64,000 nt of DNA from JACVRN01 sp035276685 (lineage in GTDB: Bacteria > Acidobacteriota > Blastocatellia > Pyrinomonadales > Pyrinomonadaceae): positions 1-64,000 of the forward strand of contig DATELK010000212.1 of NCBI GenBank assembly GCA_035276685.1. Direction: 5' to 3'. The position numbers were made by a program, and so were the translations under genes. Shown here one piece after another: positions 55,001 to 63,605 of this stretch. Each line of letters begins with the position of its first letter. Position 1 is the stretch's first letter. The notes beneath the pieces are model-generated. The model did no database searches, was not told the DNA's origin, and saw only the letters and a program-made list of their open reading frames with translations.

Positions 55001-58000
55001 CTGAAGCGAAGACAGAAGAGAGCGTTCCCGCGCAGGCTCAGGATGTGGGCGAAGAGACTTCTGAAACGATAGAGGCGAAGAGCAACGGCGAGGCGACTGA
55101 AGCCAGCCCCGCGATAAGCGACGGCGGGCCGTTAACTCTGGACGACGCTCTGCCGAAGACTCTGGCAGAGATGTTATACAGGGCCGCCGAAAGCTCTACC
55201 GAGGGCGTCACGTACCTTTCGGGTCAGTCGGTTGAGAATCAATCTTATAGCCGCCTGCTGGACGAAGCGACGGCTTTGCGTCGTCTGCTCTCTTCAAACG
55301 GCGTCCGCGCGGGCGAGCCTGTGATTCTACAACTGGAAGACAATCGACAGTTCGTCTCGGCCTTCTGGGCCTGCGTGTTGGAGGGAGCAGTGCCTGCTCC
55401 GCTTGCGACTGCTCCTAGCTACGAGCAGGAGAGCAACGCGACACGCATGCTACAGAACGTCTGGCAGATGCTCGGTTGCCCGCTGGTTCTAACCGACACG
55501 GCACGCGCCGCGCAGATAAGGGAAGTGCTTGAGCAGGCTGGCGACGAAGTCAAAGTAGTGGCTCTGGAAGAGGCTGCTGCTGTCGAGGACGCAGTTGAAA
55601 GGGCGCGTGTAGAAGTAAGCCCGGACGATTTGGCGCTCCTGCTCTTCACTTCTGGCAGCACGGGCAAGCCCAAGGGAGTGCAGCTCTCGCACCGCAACCT
55701 GATTAGCCACGCGGTCGCAAACATAGAGCTTAGCAGCTACACCGTCGAAGACGTTTCTCTCAACTGGATGCCACTGACACACGTCGGCGGCATAGTCATG
55801 TTCCACCTGAGGGATGTCTTCATAGGTTGCAGGCAGGTACACGTTCCTACTTCGGAGATACTGGCGGAGCCGCTTCGCTGGCTGGACTTGATGGACGAGT
55901 ACGGGGCGACCACGACCTGGGCCGCTAACTTCGCCTACGGCTTAATCAACGAAGAGATAGAGCGGCTTAACAGTGAGTCGAGCGCGAGAAGCTGGGACTT
56001 GAGCCGCATGAGGTTCATAGTCAACGGCGGCGAGGCCGTCAACGCAGCCACAGGTAGAAAGTTCCTGCAACTGCTTTCACGCTTCGGCTTGCCCGCCACC
56101 TCCATGCGCCCCGCCTACGGGATGTCCGAGACCTCTTCCGCCATTACCTTCTCAAGCGGCTTCACCCTTGACAGCATCTCTGACAGCGACAAGTTCGTCT
56201 CGGTCGGAGTCCCCTACGCGGGCGTGACGCTCAGAATCGTGGACGAGAAGGGAGAGGTGACTTCGGAAGGCAACACTGGCTACCTGCAAGTCAGGGGCAG
56301 CACCATCACTTCCGGCTACTACAAGAATCCTTCCTTGAACGCGGAGGTCTTCACGGACGGCTGGTTCATCACGGGCGACCTCGCTTTCATCAAAGATGGA
56401 AGCATGACGATAACGGGCCGCGAGAAGGATGTCATCATCATCAACGGCGCTAACTACTACAGCCACGAGATAGAATCGGTGGTGGAAGAGATTCCGGGCG
56501 TGGTCGGCTCCTACACGGCGGCCTGCGCGATTCGCAAGCCGCAGAGCGACACGGACGGCGTGGCCATCTTCTTCAACTCGGAGCTTGCGGAGCAGGACGA
56601 GCAGATAAAGCAGATTAATGAGATTCGGCAGAAGGTCGGGCAGAAGTTCGGCGTCCGCCCGGACTACGTGCTGCCCGTAGAGAAAGAGGAGATTCCAAAG
56701 ACCTCCATCGGCAAGATTCAGCGCACGCAACTGCGCCAGCGATTCGAGGCGGGCGGCTTCTCCACGCTTCTCAAAAAACTTGACCTCGCCTTTGAGAGCG
56801 CCAACACCTTGCCCGACTGGTTCTATCGGCAGGTCTGGCGACCGAAGCACGCCAGGCAATCCGCGCGACGCACGGGGACGAAAAGGTTCCTGCTCTTTCT
56901 TGACGAAGCAGGTCTGGGAGCAAGGCTCGGCGAGCGGTTGTCTGAGACAGGCTCGCAGTGCATCACGGTCGCGGCAGGCACGGAGTTCAGGCGCGACTCG
57001 CGATTCGGATTTCAACTGAGCCCGCAGCGGCCAGAGCATTACGAGCAGCTTCTGGCATTGCTCGCGGAAGATGGACTGCTGCCGGAAGAAGTCCTGCACC
57101 TCTGGGCCTACGACGCGCCGCAAGCGAGCGACCTGAAGAGTTTAAGCGGCTCACAGGAGCGAGGCTTTTACAGCATCTTTCAACTGGCGCAGGCGCTCTC
57201 TCAAGTGATTAAGGGAGACGCGCAGGAAGCATCGTCTTCATCCATCGGCACAGTGCGCTTGACGGTCGTCACCGCGGACGCTCAGCCTAGCGCTGAGGGC
57301 ACCATGCGCGTCTTTCATCACGCGGCGTTGCCGGGCCTGCTCAAGAGCATGCGCTCGGAGTTGCCGTGGCTTGAGTGCCGACAGGTGGATTTGGAGAGCG
57401 GCGGGATAGAGAAAGGCGCGGAGCAGGTCTTAAAGGAACTCTCTCTCTACAAGCCGGACGCGGAAGTCTCTTACAGGAGCGGCGTGCGGCTCGTGCCTCT
57501 GCTTCGCAAGGCGCAGATGCTCAGGGAAGACCGTCAGCCCGTTCCATTCAAGCGCGGAGGCCTTTATCTCTTGACGGGCGGCACGGGCGGCGTCGGCTCT
57601 CACCTCGCGCGCTGCCTGATAGAGCGCTACGGAGTACGGCTGCTGCTAGTGGGCCGCACTCCCCTTGATTCAAACGAAGCCGACACGACATCTTCCGTAG
57701 GGTCTTCCGATTCAGCAGCGGTGTCCCGGCGCTTGGAGCGGCTGCGCGCCATAGAGAGCGCAGGCGCAGACAACTGCCTGTACCGTGCCGTGGACGTGTG
57801 CGACCTCGAAGGCTTGCGCCGCGCCGTGCGCGATGCGGAAGAGCGATGGCAGGAGCCGCTCGCGGGCGCGCTTCATCTTGCGGGGGAAGAGAATCTTGCG
57901 CGGCACTGGCGCGAGATAAACGAGCAGTGGATAGCGGCGCAGACCAGGGAAGCGCTTGAGGCTGCGATGCGCTCGAAGGTAGAGGGCACGTGGGCGCTCT

Positions 58001-58938
58001 ACGAAATCCTGCGCGAGCGCGTTGGAGCTTTCTTCGTGGGCTTCTCCTCTGTCAACAGCCTCTTCGGCGCGGCATCCTTCGCCTCTTACTCTGCCGCCAA
58101 CAGCTTCCTCGACGGATACGTTCAGTATCAACAGGAACGAGCGGGAGGCGTGCGCGGCTGGTCGTTTAACTGGACTATGTGGGACGGGATGGGTATGAGC
58201 GAAGGAGCGCCCGCCTTCACGAGAGAAGCGTCGCGGAGCCTCGGCTATCACATCGTCACCGCCGAACAGGGAGTGCAATCCCTTCTCGCGGGATTGTCTA
58301 GGAAGCCTTCGAGGATAGTTGTAGGCGTGGACGCGGCGCAGGGGCAGGCGCGTCGCGTGGTGGAGAGCCTGACTCCGCCAGCGCGAAAGCTAGTAGCATA
58401 TTACACGGCCAATGCTCCGGCGGACTCTCTCGGCTCAAGGCTCAGAGAGGCGCTGGCAAGTGATGCTTCGGAACGTAAGCCTGTTGATTGCGAGCTTGTG
58501 CTTGTGCAGGAGATGCCGCGCGCTGCGGGCGGCGAGATTGACAGGCGTAAGCTGTCGCTTCCCGTCCGGCGTAAGAGCCGACAGAAGTCAGGTCAGGATG
58601 CGCCGCGCACGGACGTGGAGATTCAGCTGGCTGAGATTTGGAAGCGGCTGCTGGGCATCAGGGAGCTTGGCATTCACGACAGCTTCTTCGAGCTTGGCGG
58701 GCACTCGCTGCTGGCCATACAGCTCATCTCGCAGGTCAACAAGGCCTTCAAGGTAGAGCTTACACTGGCCCAGCTCTTTGAAGCGCCGACGATAGCCAGC
58801 CTCGCCGAGCTGCTGCTCAGGATTGAGTCTGCGCCCGGACAGGTGGAAGCCGTCGCTAGGCTTCGCAAACAACTGGACGCCATGACCGCCGAAGAGATAA
58901 AGGCGGCGCTTCTGGCACGACAGGGAGCGCAGGTCTAA
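52030..58938 (+). CDS. NRPS: C - pseudo-A - acyl-AMP ligase - KR - PCP (second full copy)
   Basis: 2302 aa, the same domain order as the gene at 12372-19319. The C domain starts at the first residues (SFAQQRLWFLDQLEPES) with HHIISDG from His140. The pseudo-A (about 450-960) has lost TSGSTG and related motifs. The acyl-AMP ligase (about 1040-1590) keeps TSGSTGKPKG at 1207, GMSETSS, GREKDVIIING and IGKIQR; its amino-binding region reads LTHVGG. The KR (about 1660-2130) has LTGGTGGVG at about 1847 and YSAAN. The PCP has ELGGHS with Ser2226. AGGAA lies 9 bases before ATG 52030. An alpha-hydroxy acid incorporated via ketoreduction is the preferred reading. The ligases of the three genes are close relatives, so they probably take related acids. 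Confidence 0.85.
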   Translation: MVAEVFLFPMSFAQQRLWFLDQLEPESAAYNIPGAVRLRGRLDRSALSESLNEIIRRHEALRTSFNMLEGQPVQVITPSLQIELKVTSLEEVDEAEREEWAEKLVMEESQRAFDLKRAPLLRASLLRLGEEDHIFLLTMHHIISDGWSIGVMLAELTALYAAYLEGKPSPLPELPIQYADFAVWQRDWLKGEVLEEQLSYWKEQLGGELPALELPADYARPQVPTYEGAYYPFTLSQELTDSLKALSQQTGVTLFVTLLAAFKTLLYRYCGQEEIIVGTPIANRNRSETESLIGFFANTLALRSDLSGDPGFLELLNRIQKVMVGAHAHQDVPFEKIVEELQPERSLGSNPLFQVVFLLLDSLPKSVNLPGITFEPWKLDWKAVKFDLEFHVSDGPAGLTCSVAYSTDLFEEATIARLAVHYTTLLEAIVAAPETRISRLSMLNTSEREELLERSKAALSRPVPQATLAQLFAEQAARTPDATAVIFQEQSLSFRQLDEQSNRLARHLRSLSFSSGTVAGMLLERSSDLVVALLASLKAGCAVMPLEASAPPERWSGLIKQSSIKCLITNAALADRLLEVTDESSLPVLINLDAAASRIAEESPEPLDEAATFESDAYVIALAEQGGIRSVAFTHSDVQRRLSALQELFELREGERVLHKASFDESACVWELLWPLLYGGRVVVAPPDADDRAVRRLLITEQVSIAHADATALSAWLAAEETDAREDDEAAPSFALRLIIYSGEAAARPVAQIWQERGAQLAQVYEVRDACADVLVSLASARRAQPEAVLIEGRPVPNISVAVLDESGELAPVGVSGEICIGTERKQTGERGRWLADGRLRVEARAGVAAWIKGHRVVYSDVEAALLEHASIEECVVRARRAACGPRLAAYVVSASPVADGELTEWLGQRLPAFMLPQLFVELKRLPLRPGGAVDEAALANLSVTDERQIQELEQRLLEVEGVSEVAVVEQEVEDEQTLLHLLDIVAEPEAEAKTEESVPAQAQDVGEETSETIEAKSNGEATEASPAISDGGPLTLDDALPKTLAEMLYRAAESSTEGVTYLSGQSVENQSYSRLLDEATALRRLLSSNGVRAGEPVILQLEDNRQFVSAFWACVLEGAVPAPLATAPSYEQESNATRMLQNVWQMLGCPLVLTDTARAAQIREVLEQAGDEVKVVALEEAAAVEDAVERARVEVSPDDLALLLFTSGSTGKPKGVQLSHRNLISHAVANIELSSYTVEDVSLNWMPLTHVGGIVMFHLRDVFIGCRQVHVPTSEILAEPLRWLDLMDEYGATTTWAANFAYGLINEEIERLNSESSARSWDLSRMRFIVNGGEAVNAATGRKFLQLLSRFGLPATSMRPAYGMSETSSAITFSSGFTLDSISDSDKFVSVGVPYAGVTLRIVDEKGEVTSEGNTGYLQVRGSTITSGYYKNPSLNAEVFTDGWFITGDLAFIKDGSMTITGREKDVIIINGANYYSHEIESVVEEIPGVVGSYTAACAIRKPQSDTDGVAIFFNSELAEQDEQIKQINEIRQKVGQKFGVRPDYVLPVEKEEIPKTSIGKIQRTQLRQRFEAGGFSTLLKKLDLAFESANTLPDWFYRQVWRPKHARQSARRTGTKRFLLFLDEAGLGARLGERLSETGSQCITVAAGTEFRRDSRFGFQLSPQRPEHYEQLLALLAEDGLLPEEVLHLWAYDAPQASDLKSLSGSQERGFYSIFQLAQALSQVIKGDAQEASSSSIGTVRLTVVTADAQPSAEGTMRVFHHAALPGLLKSMRSELPWLECRQVDLESGGIEKGAEQVLKELSLYKPDAEVSYRSGVRLVPLLRKAQMLREDRQPVPFKRGGLYLLTGGTGGVGSHLARCLIERYGVRLLLVGRTPLDSNEADTTSSVGSSDSAAVSRRLERLRAIESAGADNCLYRAVDVCDLEGLRRAVRDAEERWQEPLAGALHLAGEENLARHWREINEQWIAAQTREALEAAMRSKVEGTWALYEILRERVGAFFVGFSSVNSLFGAASFASYSAANSFLDGYVQYQQERAGGVRGWSFNWTMWDGMGMSEGAPAFTREASRSLGYHIVTAEQGVQSLLAGLSRKPSRIVVGVDAAQGQARRVVESLTPPARKLVAYYTANAPADSLGSRLREALASDASERKPVDCELVLVQEMPRAAGGEIDRRKLSLPVRRKSRQKSGQDAPRTDVEIQLAEIWKRLLGIRELGIHDSFFELGGHSLLAIQLISQVNKAFKVELTLAQLFEAPTIASLAELLLRIESAPGQVEAVARLRKQLDAMTAEEIKAALLARQGAQV

Positions 58939-58944
58939 AACCGC

Positions 58945-61425
58945 ATGAGCATAGAGAACCTACTGGACGCCGCGCAGTCTTCGGACGAGAAGGAGCGTCT
59001 TCTGGCCCTGCTGCTGGAAGATGAAGGCTTCAGCCTCGCCCAGGCGGACACGATTGCGCCCAGAAGCGGGGAGCTAATAGACCCGCCGCTCTCCTTCGCG
59101 CAGCAGCGCCTCTGGTTCCTAAATCAATTACAGCCTGAGAGCCCCTTCTACAACATCCCTGCGGCCGTGCGCCTCGCTGGCAAACTTAACGTCTCGGCTC
59201 TAAGACGCGCGCTCAACGAGATAGTACGCCGCCACGAAGCGCTCAGAACCAGCTTTCCCCAATCGGACGGGCGACCGCATCAATCAATCGCCGAAGAGTT
59301 AGAGCTTGAGCTTCCCGTCCTGTCGCTTGAGGAAGATGAGAGCAGCGAAGAGCGCGTGGTGGAGCTTGCGAATCTTGAAGCGCAGCGGCCCTTTGACCTG
59401 AGCCGTGGGCCGCTGATTCGCTCCACGCTGCTGAGATTGTCCGAGACGGAGCACGTGCTGCTTCTGACGATTCATCACATAGTCTCTGACGGCTGGTCGC
59501 TTGGTGTCTTCATCAGCGAGCTTGTCATCCTCTACGAGGCTTTCTCCGCAGGCGTGCCATCGCCTCTGCCTGAGCCCTCCATACAGTACGCAGACTTTGC
59601 CGTCTGGCAGAGAGACTGGCTGCAAGGAGAGGTAAGACAGAAGCAACTGGATTTCTGGAAAGAGCAATTGAGCGGAGCGCCTGCGGCGCTTGAGTTTCCC
59701 ACTGACCGCAGGCGGCCCGCCACGCAGAGCTTTCGCGGCGCGAATCAAACGCTCGTCGTTTCAAAGCATCTGACCGAGTCGCTCAAGACGCTGAGCCGCG
59801 AGGAAGGCTCGACGCTCTTCATGTCGCTGCTCGCGGGCTTCACGCTTCTGCTGAGCCGGTACAGCGGCCAGACGGATGTGGTCGTGGGAACGCCCACGGC
59901 CAACCGCTCGCGCCAGGAGATAGAAGGTCTCATAGGCTTTTTCGCCAACACGCTTGCGCTTCGCACGAGGGTTGACGAGACAGAGTCTTTCCGCGAGCTG
60001 CTCAATAGGGTGCGCGAAACGACCATGGCCGCTTTCGCCAACCAGGACCTGCCGTTTGAGCAGATAGTCGAAGAGCTACAGCCGGAGCGAGACATGGCGC
60101 GCTCGCCGCTCTTTCAGGTAATGCTGGCGCTACAGAATGCTCCCGTCTCGGAGATGAAGCTTTCGGGTCTGGCCCTGAGCCCGATTGAGACGGACAGCGG
60201 CACGGCCATGTTCGACCTGCTGCTTTCGCTCGCGGAGACGGAAGAGGGACTCGCGGGGAAACTCGTCTACAGCACAGACCTCTTCGACGAAGGCACCATC
60301 ACGGAGTTCTTAGGGCGCTTCGGCTCGCTGCTCGAAGGCGCGGCCAAAGCGCCGGACGCTCCCGTCTACACGCTGCTCAGAGAGATTCCACCGCAGAAGC
60401 TGAGCCTCGTCGTGGCATCCACCTTCACGGCGAATCCTCTCTCCGATGCCTTGGGCTTCTGGCTCGAAGAGCTGCACACGCCTGCGCTGATTCGCTTCGC
60501 TCCCTACGGCCAGCTGTTCCAGCAGCTGCTTGACCCCGAAGGTCTGCTGGCCCGTAACAAAGAGGGCGTCAATCTCATATTGATGAGACTTGAGGATTGG
60601 TCGGCGGGCGAGAGACGGGATGACGCGAGCCGCCTTGAGCAGAACGTGCGGGAGTTTCTGGACGCGCTCCGTAGCTTCTCAGAGCAGCATTCTACAGAGA
60701 CAATCCTTGCCCTTTGCCCGCCGTCAGAGGCGGTCGCAACTGACGCTGCTTTCGCATCCGAGGTCTCGCGCCTCGAAGCCATGATTGCCCGCGAGGCGGC
60801 GCAGCTTACCGGAATCTCCGTGCTTCGTCACGAAGAGGTCTCAAAGCTTTACGAGGTCGCCGCAGTCAACGACCCGCACACGGACGAGCTTGGACACATA
60901 CCCTACACGCAGCAGTTCTTCACCGCGCTCGGCACGACAATCGCCCGCAAAATTTTCCAGACCTCTCTTGCATCATACGAGGTCATCGCGCTCGATTGTG
61001 ATGAGACGTTGTGGGGCGGCGTCTGCGGCGAAGACGAGCCTGAGGAGATGCAGACAGGCTTTCCCTATCGCGACCTGCATGAGAGGCTCCTGCGAGAGCG
61101 CGCATCAGGTCGTCTTCTATGCCTGTGCAGCAGAAACTCCGCTGGCGATGTGACGGAGGTCTTTCGACAACACTCCGGGATGCTCTTAAAGCCCGAGCAT
61201 TTCATCTCAAGCCGCGTTAGCTGGAACTCTACCAGCGAGAATCTCACGTCGCTCTCAACTGAGCTTAATCTTCCGCTTGAGAGGTTCATCTACCTGAGCG
61301 CCAATCCCGTAGAGTGCGAGCAGGTGCGCGCACTTCATCCGGAGGTGCTAGTCGTCAGGCTCCCCGCAGATGCAGACAAGATGCAATCGTTCCTCAATCA
61401 CCTATGGATATTCGAGCAGTCATAA
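58945..61425 (+). CDS. C domain fused to FkbH-like glyceryl transferase/phosphatase
   Basis: 826 aa. Residues about 45-480 form a condensation domain with an intact HHIVSDG from His177. The rest (about 490-826) is an FkbH-like HAD-superfamily domain: an N-terminal part with FTANPL, FAPYGQLFQQLLDP and LMRLEDW, then the HAD nucleophile loop LDCDETLWGGVCGED with Asp684 and Asp686. FkbH enzymes take 1,3-bisphosphoglycerate, dephosphorylate it and place a glyceryl group on an ACP. There is no carrier inside the protein, but a discrete ACP follows after 4 bases. The C domain could join the PCP-bound chain from the preceding gene to glyceryl-ACP, plausibly as an ester through a glycerate hydroxyl. 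A direct C-FkbH fusion is unfamiliar to me. Confidence 0.88.
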   Translation: MSIENLLDAAQSSDEKERLLALLLEDEGFSLAQADTIAPRSGELIDPPLSFAQQRLWFLNQLQPESPFYNIPAAVRLAGKLNVSALRRALNEIVRRHEALRTSFPQSDGRPHQSIAEELELELPVLSLEEDESSEERVVELANLEAQRPFDLSRGPLIRSTLLRLSETEHVLLLTIHHIVSDGWSLGVFISELVILYEAFSAGVPSPLPEPSIQYADFAVWQRDWLQGEVRQKQLDFWKEQLSGAPAALEFPTDRRRPATQSFRGANQTLVVSKHLTESLKTLSREEGSTLFMSLLAGFTLLLSRYSGQTDVVVGTPTANRSRQEIEGLIGFFANTLALRTRVDETESFRELLNRVRETTMAAFANQDLPFEQIVEELQPERDMARSPLFQVMLALQNAPVSEMKLSGLALSPIETDSGTAMFDLLLSLAETEEGLAGKLVYSTDLFDEGTITEFLGRFGSLLEGAAKAPDAPVYTLLREIPPQKLSLVVASTFTANPLSDALGFWLEELHTPALIRFAPYGQLFQQLLDPEGLLARNKEGVNLILMRLEDWSAGERRDDASRLEQNVREFLDALRSFSEQHSTETILALCPPSEAVATDAAFASEVSRLEAMIAREAAQLTGISVLRHEEVSKLYEVAAVNDPHTDELGHIPYTQQFFTALGTTIARKIFQTSLASYEVIALDCDETLWGGVCGEDEPEEMQTGFPYRDLHERLLRERASGRLLCLCSRNSAGDVTEVFRQHSGMLLKPEHFISSRVSWNSTSENLTSLSTELNLPLERFIYLSANPVECEQVRALHPEVLVVRLPADADKMQSFLNHLWIFEQS

Positions 61426-61429
61426 AGCC

Positions 61430-61657
61430 ATGACACTTGAAGAGTTCTTTGGCGACATCTTAGAGGTCGCGCCCGCGAGCCTGATTGACGACGTGAGCCA
61501 GTCTAGCCTCGGCAGTTGGGACAGCCTCGCCCACATCAACATCATCACGGGGCTCGAAGAAGTGTACGGCGTCCAATTCAGCACCACGGAGATACAGTCT
61601 CTGAAATCCCTCGGCGACGCGCGACGTATGCTGCGCCAAAAGGGAGTAGAGGTCTAA
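61430..61657 (+). CDS. Discrete acyl carrier protein
   Basis: 75 aa. Phosphopantetheine site GSWDSLAHI with Ser32, in a four-helix carrier pattern ending GDARRMLRQKG. ATG 61430 is taken because it begins the carrier fold (MTLEEFFGDIL) and lies 4 bases after the preceding stop. It resembles the stand-alone carriers that partner FkbH-like enzymes, so it is the likely acceptor of a glyceryl group from the C-FkbH protein. It could also serve the second FkbH-like protein starting at 63606. Confidence 0.92.
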   Translation: MTLEEFFGDILEVAPASLIDDVSQSSLGSWDSLAHINIITGLEEVYGVQFSTTEIQSLKSLGDARRMLRQKGVEV

Positions 61658-61694
61658 CCCCGCCAACCGAAACTATTCTTTGAGGAATCAGACA

Positions 61695-63572
61695 GTGTTC
61701 AGAATCTGCCTCGTCAACATGCCGTTCGCGGCCCTGCACGCTCCCTCGATTGCCCTGACGCAGCTGAAGTCTGTGCTCGATAAAGAGTACGGCGACCGCG
61801 TGGAGGTCGAAGTCCTCTACCTGAATCAGGAGTTCGGGCGATACTTCGGCAAGGAGTCTTACGACTTCATCGCCACCGCGCCCGAATGCCACAACTCGGG
61901 TCTGGGCGACTGGTTCTTTCGACAGTCTGCCTTCCCTGAGATGGAGGACAACACGGAGCTGTACTTTCGTCGCTACTTCCCAGTCGCCAGCGAGCACACG
62001 AAAAGCTTTCGCCGCGCCGTTGAAGAAAAGCGCGCTGGCCTCAACGAGTATCTTGACAGATTGATTGACGAGCATCGTCTGAGCGAGGCGGACGTGGTCG
62101 GCATGACCTCCATGTTCGCGCAGAACCTAGCCTGCTTCGCACTGGCGAAGAGATTGAAGGAGCGTAACAAGGCGGTCGTCACGGTGATGGGCGGAGCCAA
62201 CTGCGAATCGCCCATGGGCCTTGAGATTGTCCGAAACGTCAAACAGATTGATTACGTCTTCTCCGGCCCTGCGCTGAAGAGCTTCCCCCAGTTTGTAGAG
62301 CGCCTGCTCAGCAGCCAGCCCGAAAGAATCGGCAGCATCAAGGGCGTGCTCTCGAAGTCGAACTGCCTGCCCATCAACGGGCAGTCGGCCATAGGCGAAG
62401 AGCTGGACATTAACGCCGACGTTCACCTTGACTACGGCCCGTTCATCAGGACGGTCAAAGAGAATTTCCCGAACAAAGAGGTCGAGCCTATCCTGATGTT
62501 CGAGACTTCGCGCGGCTGCTGGTGGGGACAAAAAGCGCACTGCACCTTCTGCGGTCTGAACGGCGCGTCCATGACATACCGCGCGATGGAGGCGGAAAGG
62601 GCCGTCGCGCAGTTCGACTCTCTCTTCAAGTATTCGGACGACTGCTCGCGCTTTGAGTGCGTGGACAACATCATGCCTACAAATTATCCGGCCGAAGTCT
62701 TCCCGCGCATCAAGACGCCCGCCAGGGCCAGCATCTTCTACGAGGTCAAGGCAGACTTAACTATTGATGAGCTGCAAGCGCTGGCGAAGGCGCGTGTGCG
62801 CTACATACAGCCCGGCATAGAGGCGCTCTCCACCTCTACCTTGAAGCTGATGAAGAAGGGAACCAGCGCCTTTCAGAACGTGAGCTTTCTGAAGAACTGC
62901 CTGAGCTGTGAAATCTTTCCGGTCTGGAACCTGCTCGTTGGTTTCCCCGGCGAAGATGAAGAGGTTTACAAGAAGTACCTGGCGGACATCCCCCTGCTTT
63001 ATCACCTTGTCCCGCCGAGCGGCGTCTTTCCGGTTCGCTACGACCGCTTCAGCCCCTACTTCGTGCAGGCCGAGCAGTACGGGCTTGACCTGCATCCCTT
63101 CGACTTCTACACGCTGACCTATCCATTCAGCCAGGAGTCTCTGGCGAACCTGGCCTACTACTTCGTGGACAGGAACGTCAGGGCCAAGTACATGACAGAC
63201 CTCGTGCGCTGGATTAGCCAGCTACAGGAAAAGGTCTCCGTCTGGCACGCGCGCTGGTACGGGCGCGAGGCTTCCGCTCCGGCACCGAAGCTCTTCTTCA
63301 AGGACGGGCCGGATTCAAACATCGTCTGCGATTCACGCTCCGGGCAGTTGATAGAGCACAAGCTGACAGAAGCCGCCAGAGAAGTCCTAGGCGTGCTGAA
63401 CAAGCCCAAGCGCATGAGCCAGGTCGCGGCGGAGCTGAAACACCTGCCGGGCCTCGATGCAGAGGGAGAGATACATCACCTCGGCGAGCTTGGGCTCCTC
63501 TTTCACGAAAGCGACCGTTTCATCAGCCTAGTCCTTGGGGAAGAGCCGCCCACCATGAGCGCTCGCGCCTGA
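61695..63572 (+). CDS. Cobalamin-type radical SAM RiPP maturase, paralogue 6 (distal)
   Basis: 625 aa from GTG 61695. This start aligns with the paralogues (FRICLVNMPFA) and has GAGG 9 bases upstream; the TTG at 61680 is less likely. Cluster Cys are at 275, 283 and 286 in RGCWWGQKAHCTFCG. The B12-like region reads VTVMGGANCESPMGLEI. It is the most divergent copy overall (CLPINGQSAIGEE insertion, VRYIQPGIEALS), lies 26.7 kb from the other five and sits between an ACP and an FkbH-like gene. It may act on a carrier-bound assembly-line intermediate rather than on the peptide, or on both. No precursor-like small gene is next to it. Confidence 0.88.
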   Translation: MFRICLVNMPFAALHAPSIALTQLKSVLDKEYGDRVEVEVLYLNQEFGRYFGKESYDFIATAPECHNSGLGDWFFRQSAFPEMEDNTELYFRRYFPVASEHTKSFRRAVEEKRAGLNEYLDRLIDEHRLSEADVVGMTSMFAQNLACFALAKRLKERNKAVVTVMGGANCESPMGLEIVRNVKQIDYVFSGPALKSFPQFVERLLSSQPERIGSIKGVLSKSNCLPINGQSAIGEELDINADVHLDYGPFIRTVKENFPNKEVEPILMFETSRGCWWGQKAHCTFCGLNGASMTYRAMEAERAVAQFDSLFKYSDDCSRFECVDNIMPTNYPAEVFPRIKTPARASIFYEVKADLTIDELQALAKARVRYIQPGIEALSTSTLKLMKKGTSAFQNVSFLKNCLSCEIFPVWNLLVGFPGEDEEVYKKYLADIPLLYHLVPPSGVFPVRYDRFSPYFVQAEQYGLDLHPFDFYTLTYPFSQESLANLAYYFVDRNVRAKYMTDLVRWISQLQEKVSVWHARWYGREASAPAPKLFFKDGPDSNIVCDSRSGQLIEHKLTEAAREVLGVLNKPKRMSQVAAELKHLPGLDAEGEIHHLGELGLLFHESDRFISLVLGEEPPTMSARA

Positions 63573-63605
63573 GAGAATTGTCGGGGAAGGTTAATAGTTA
63601 AAGAG

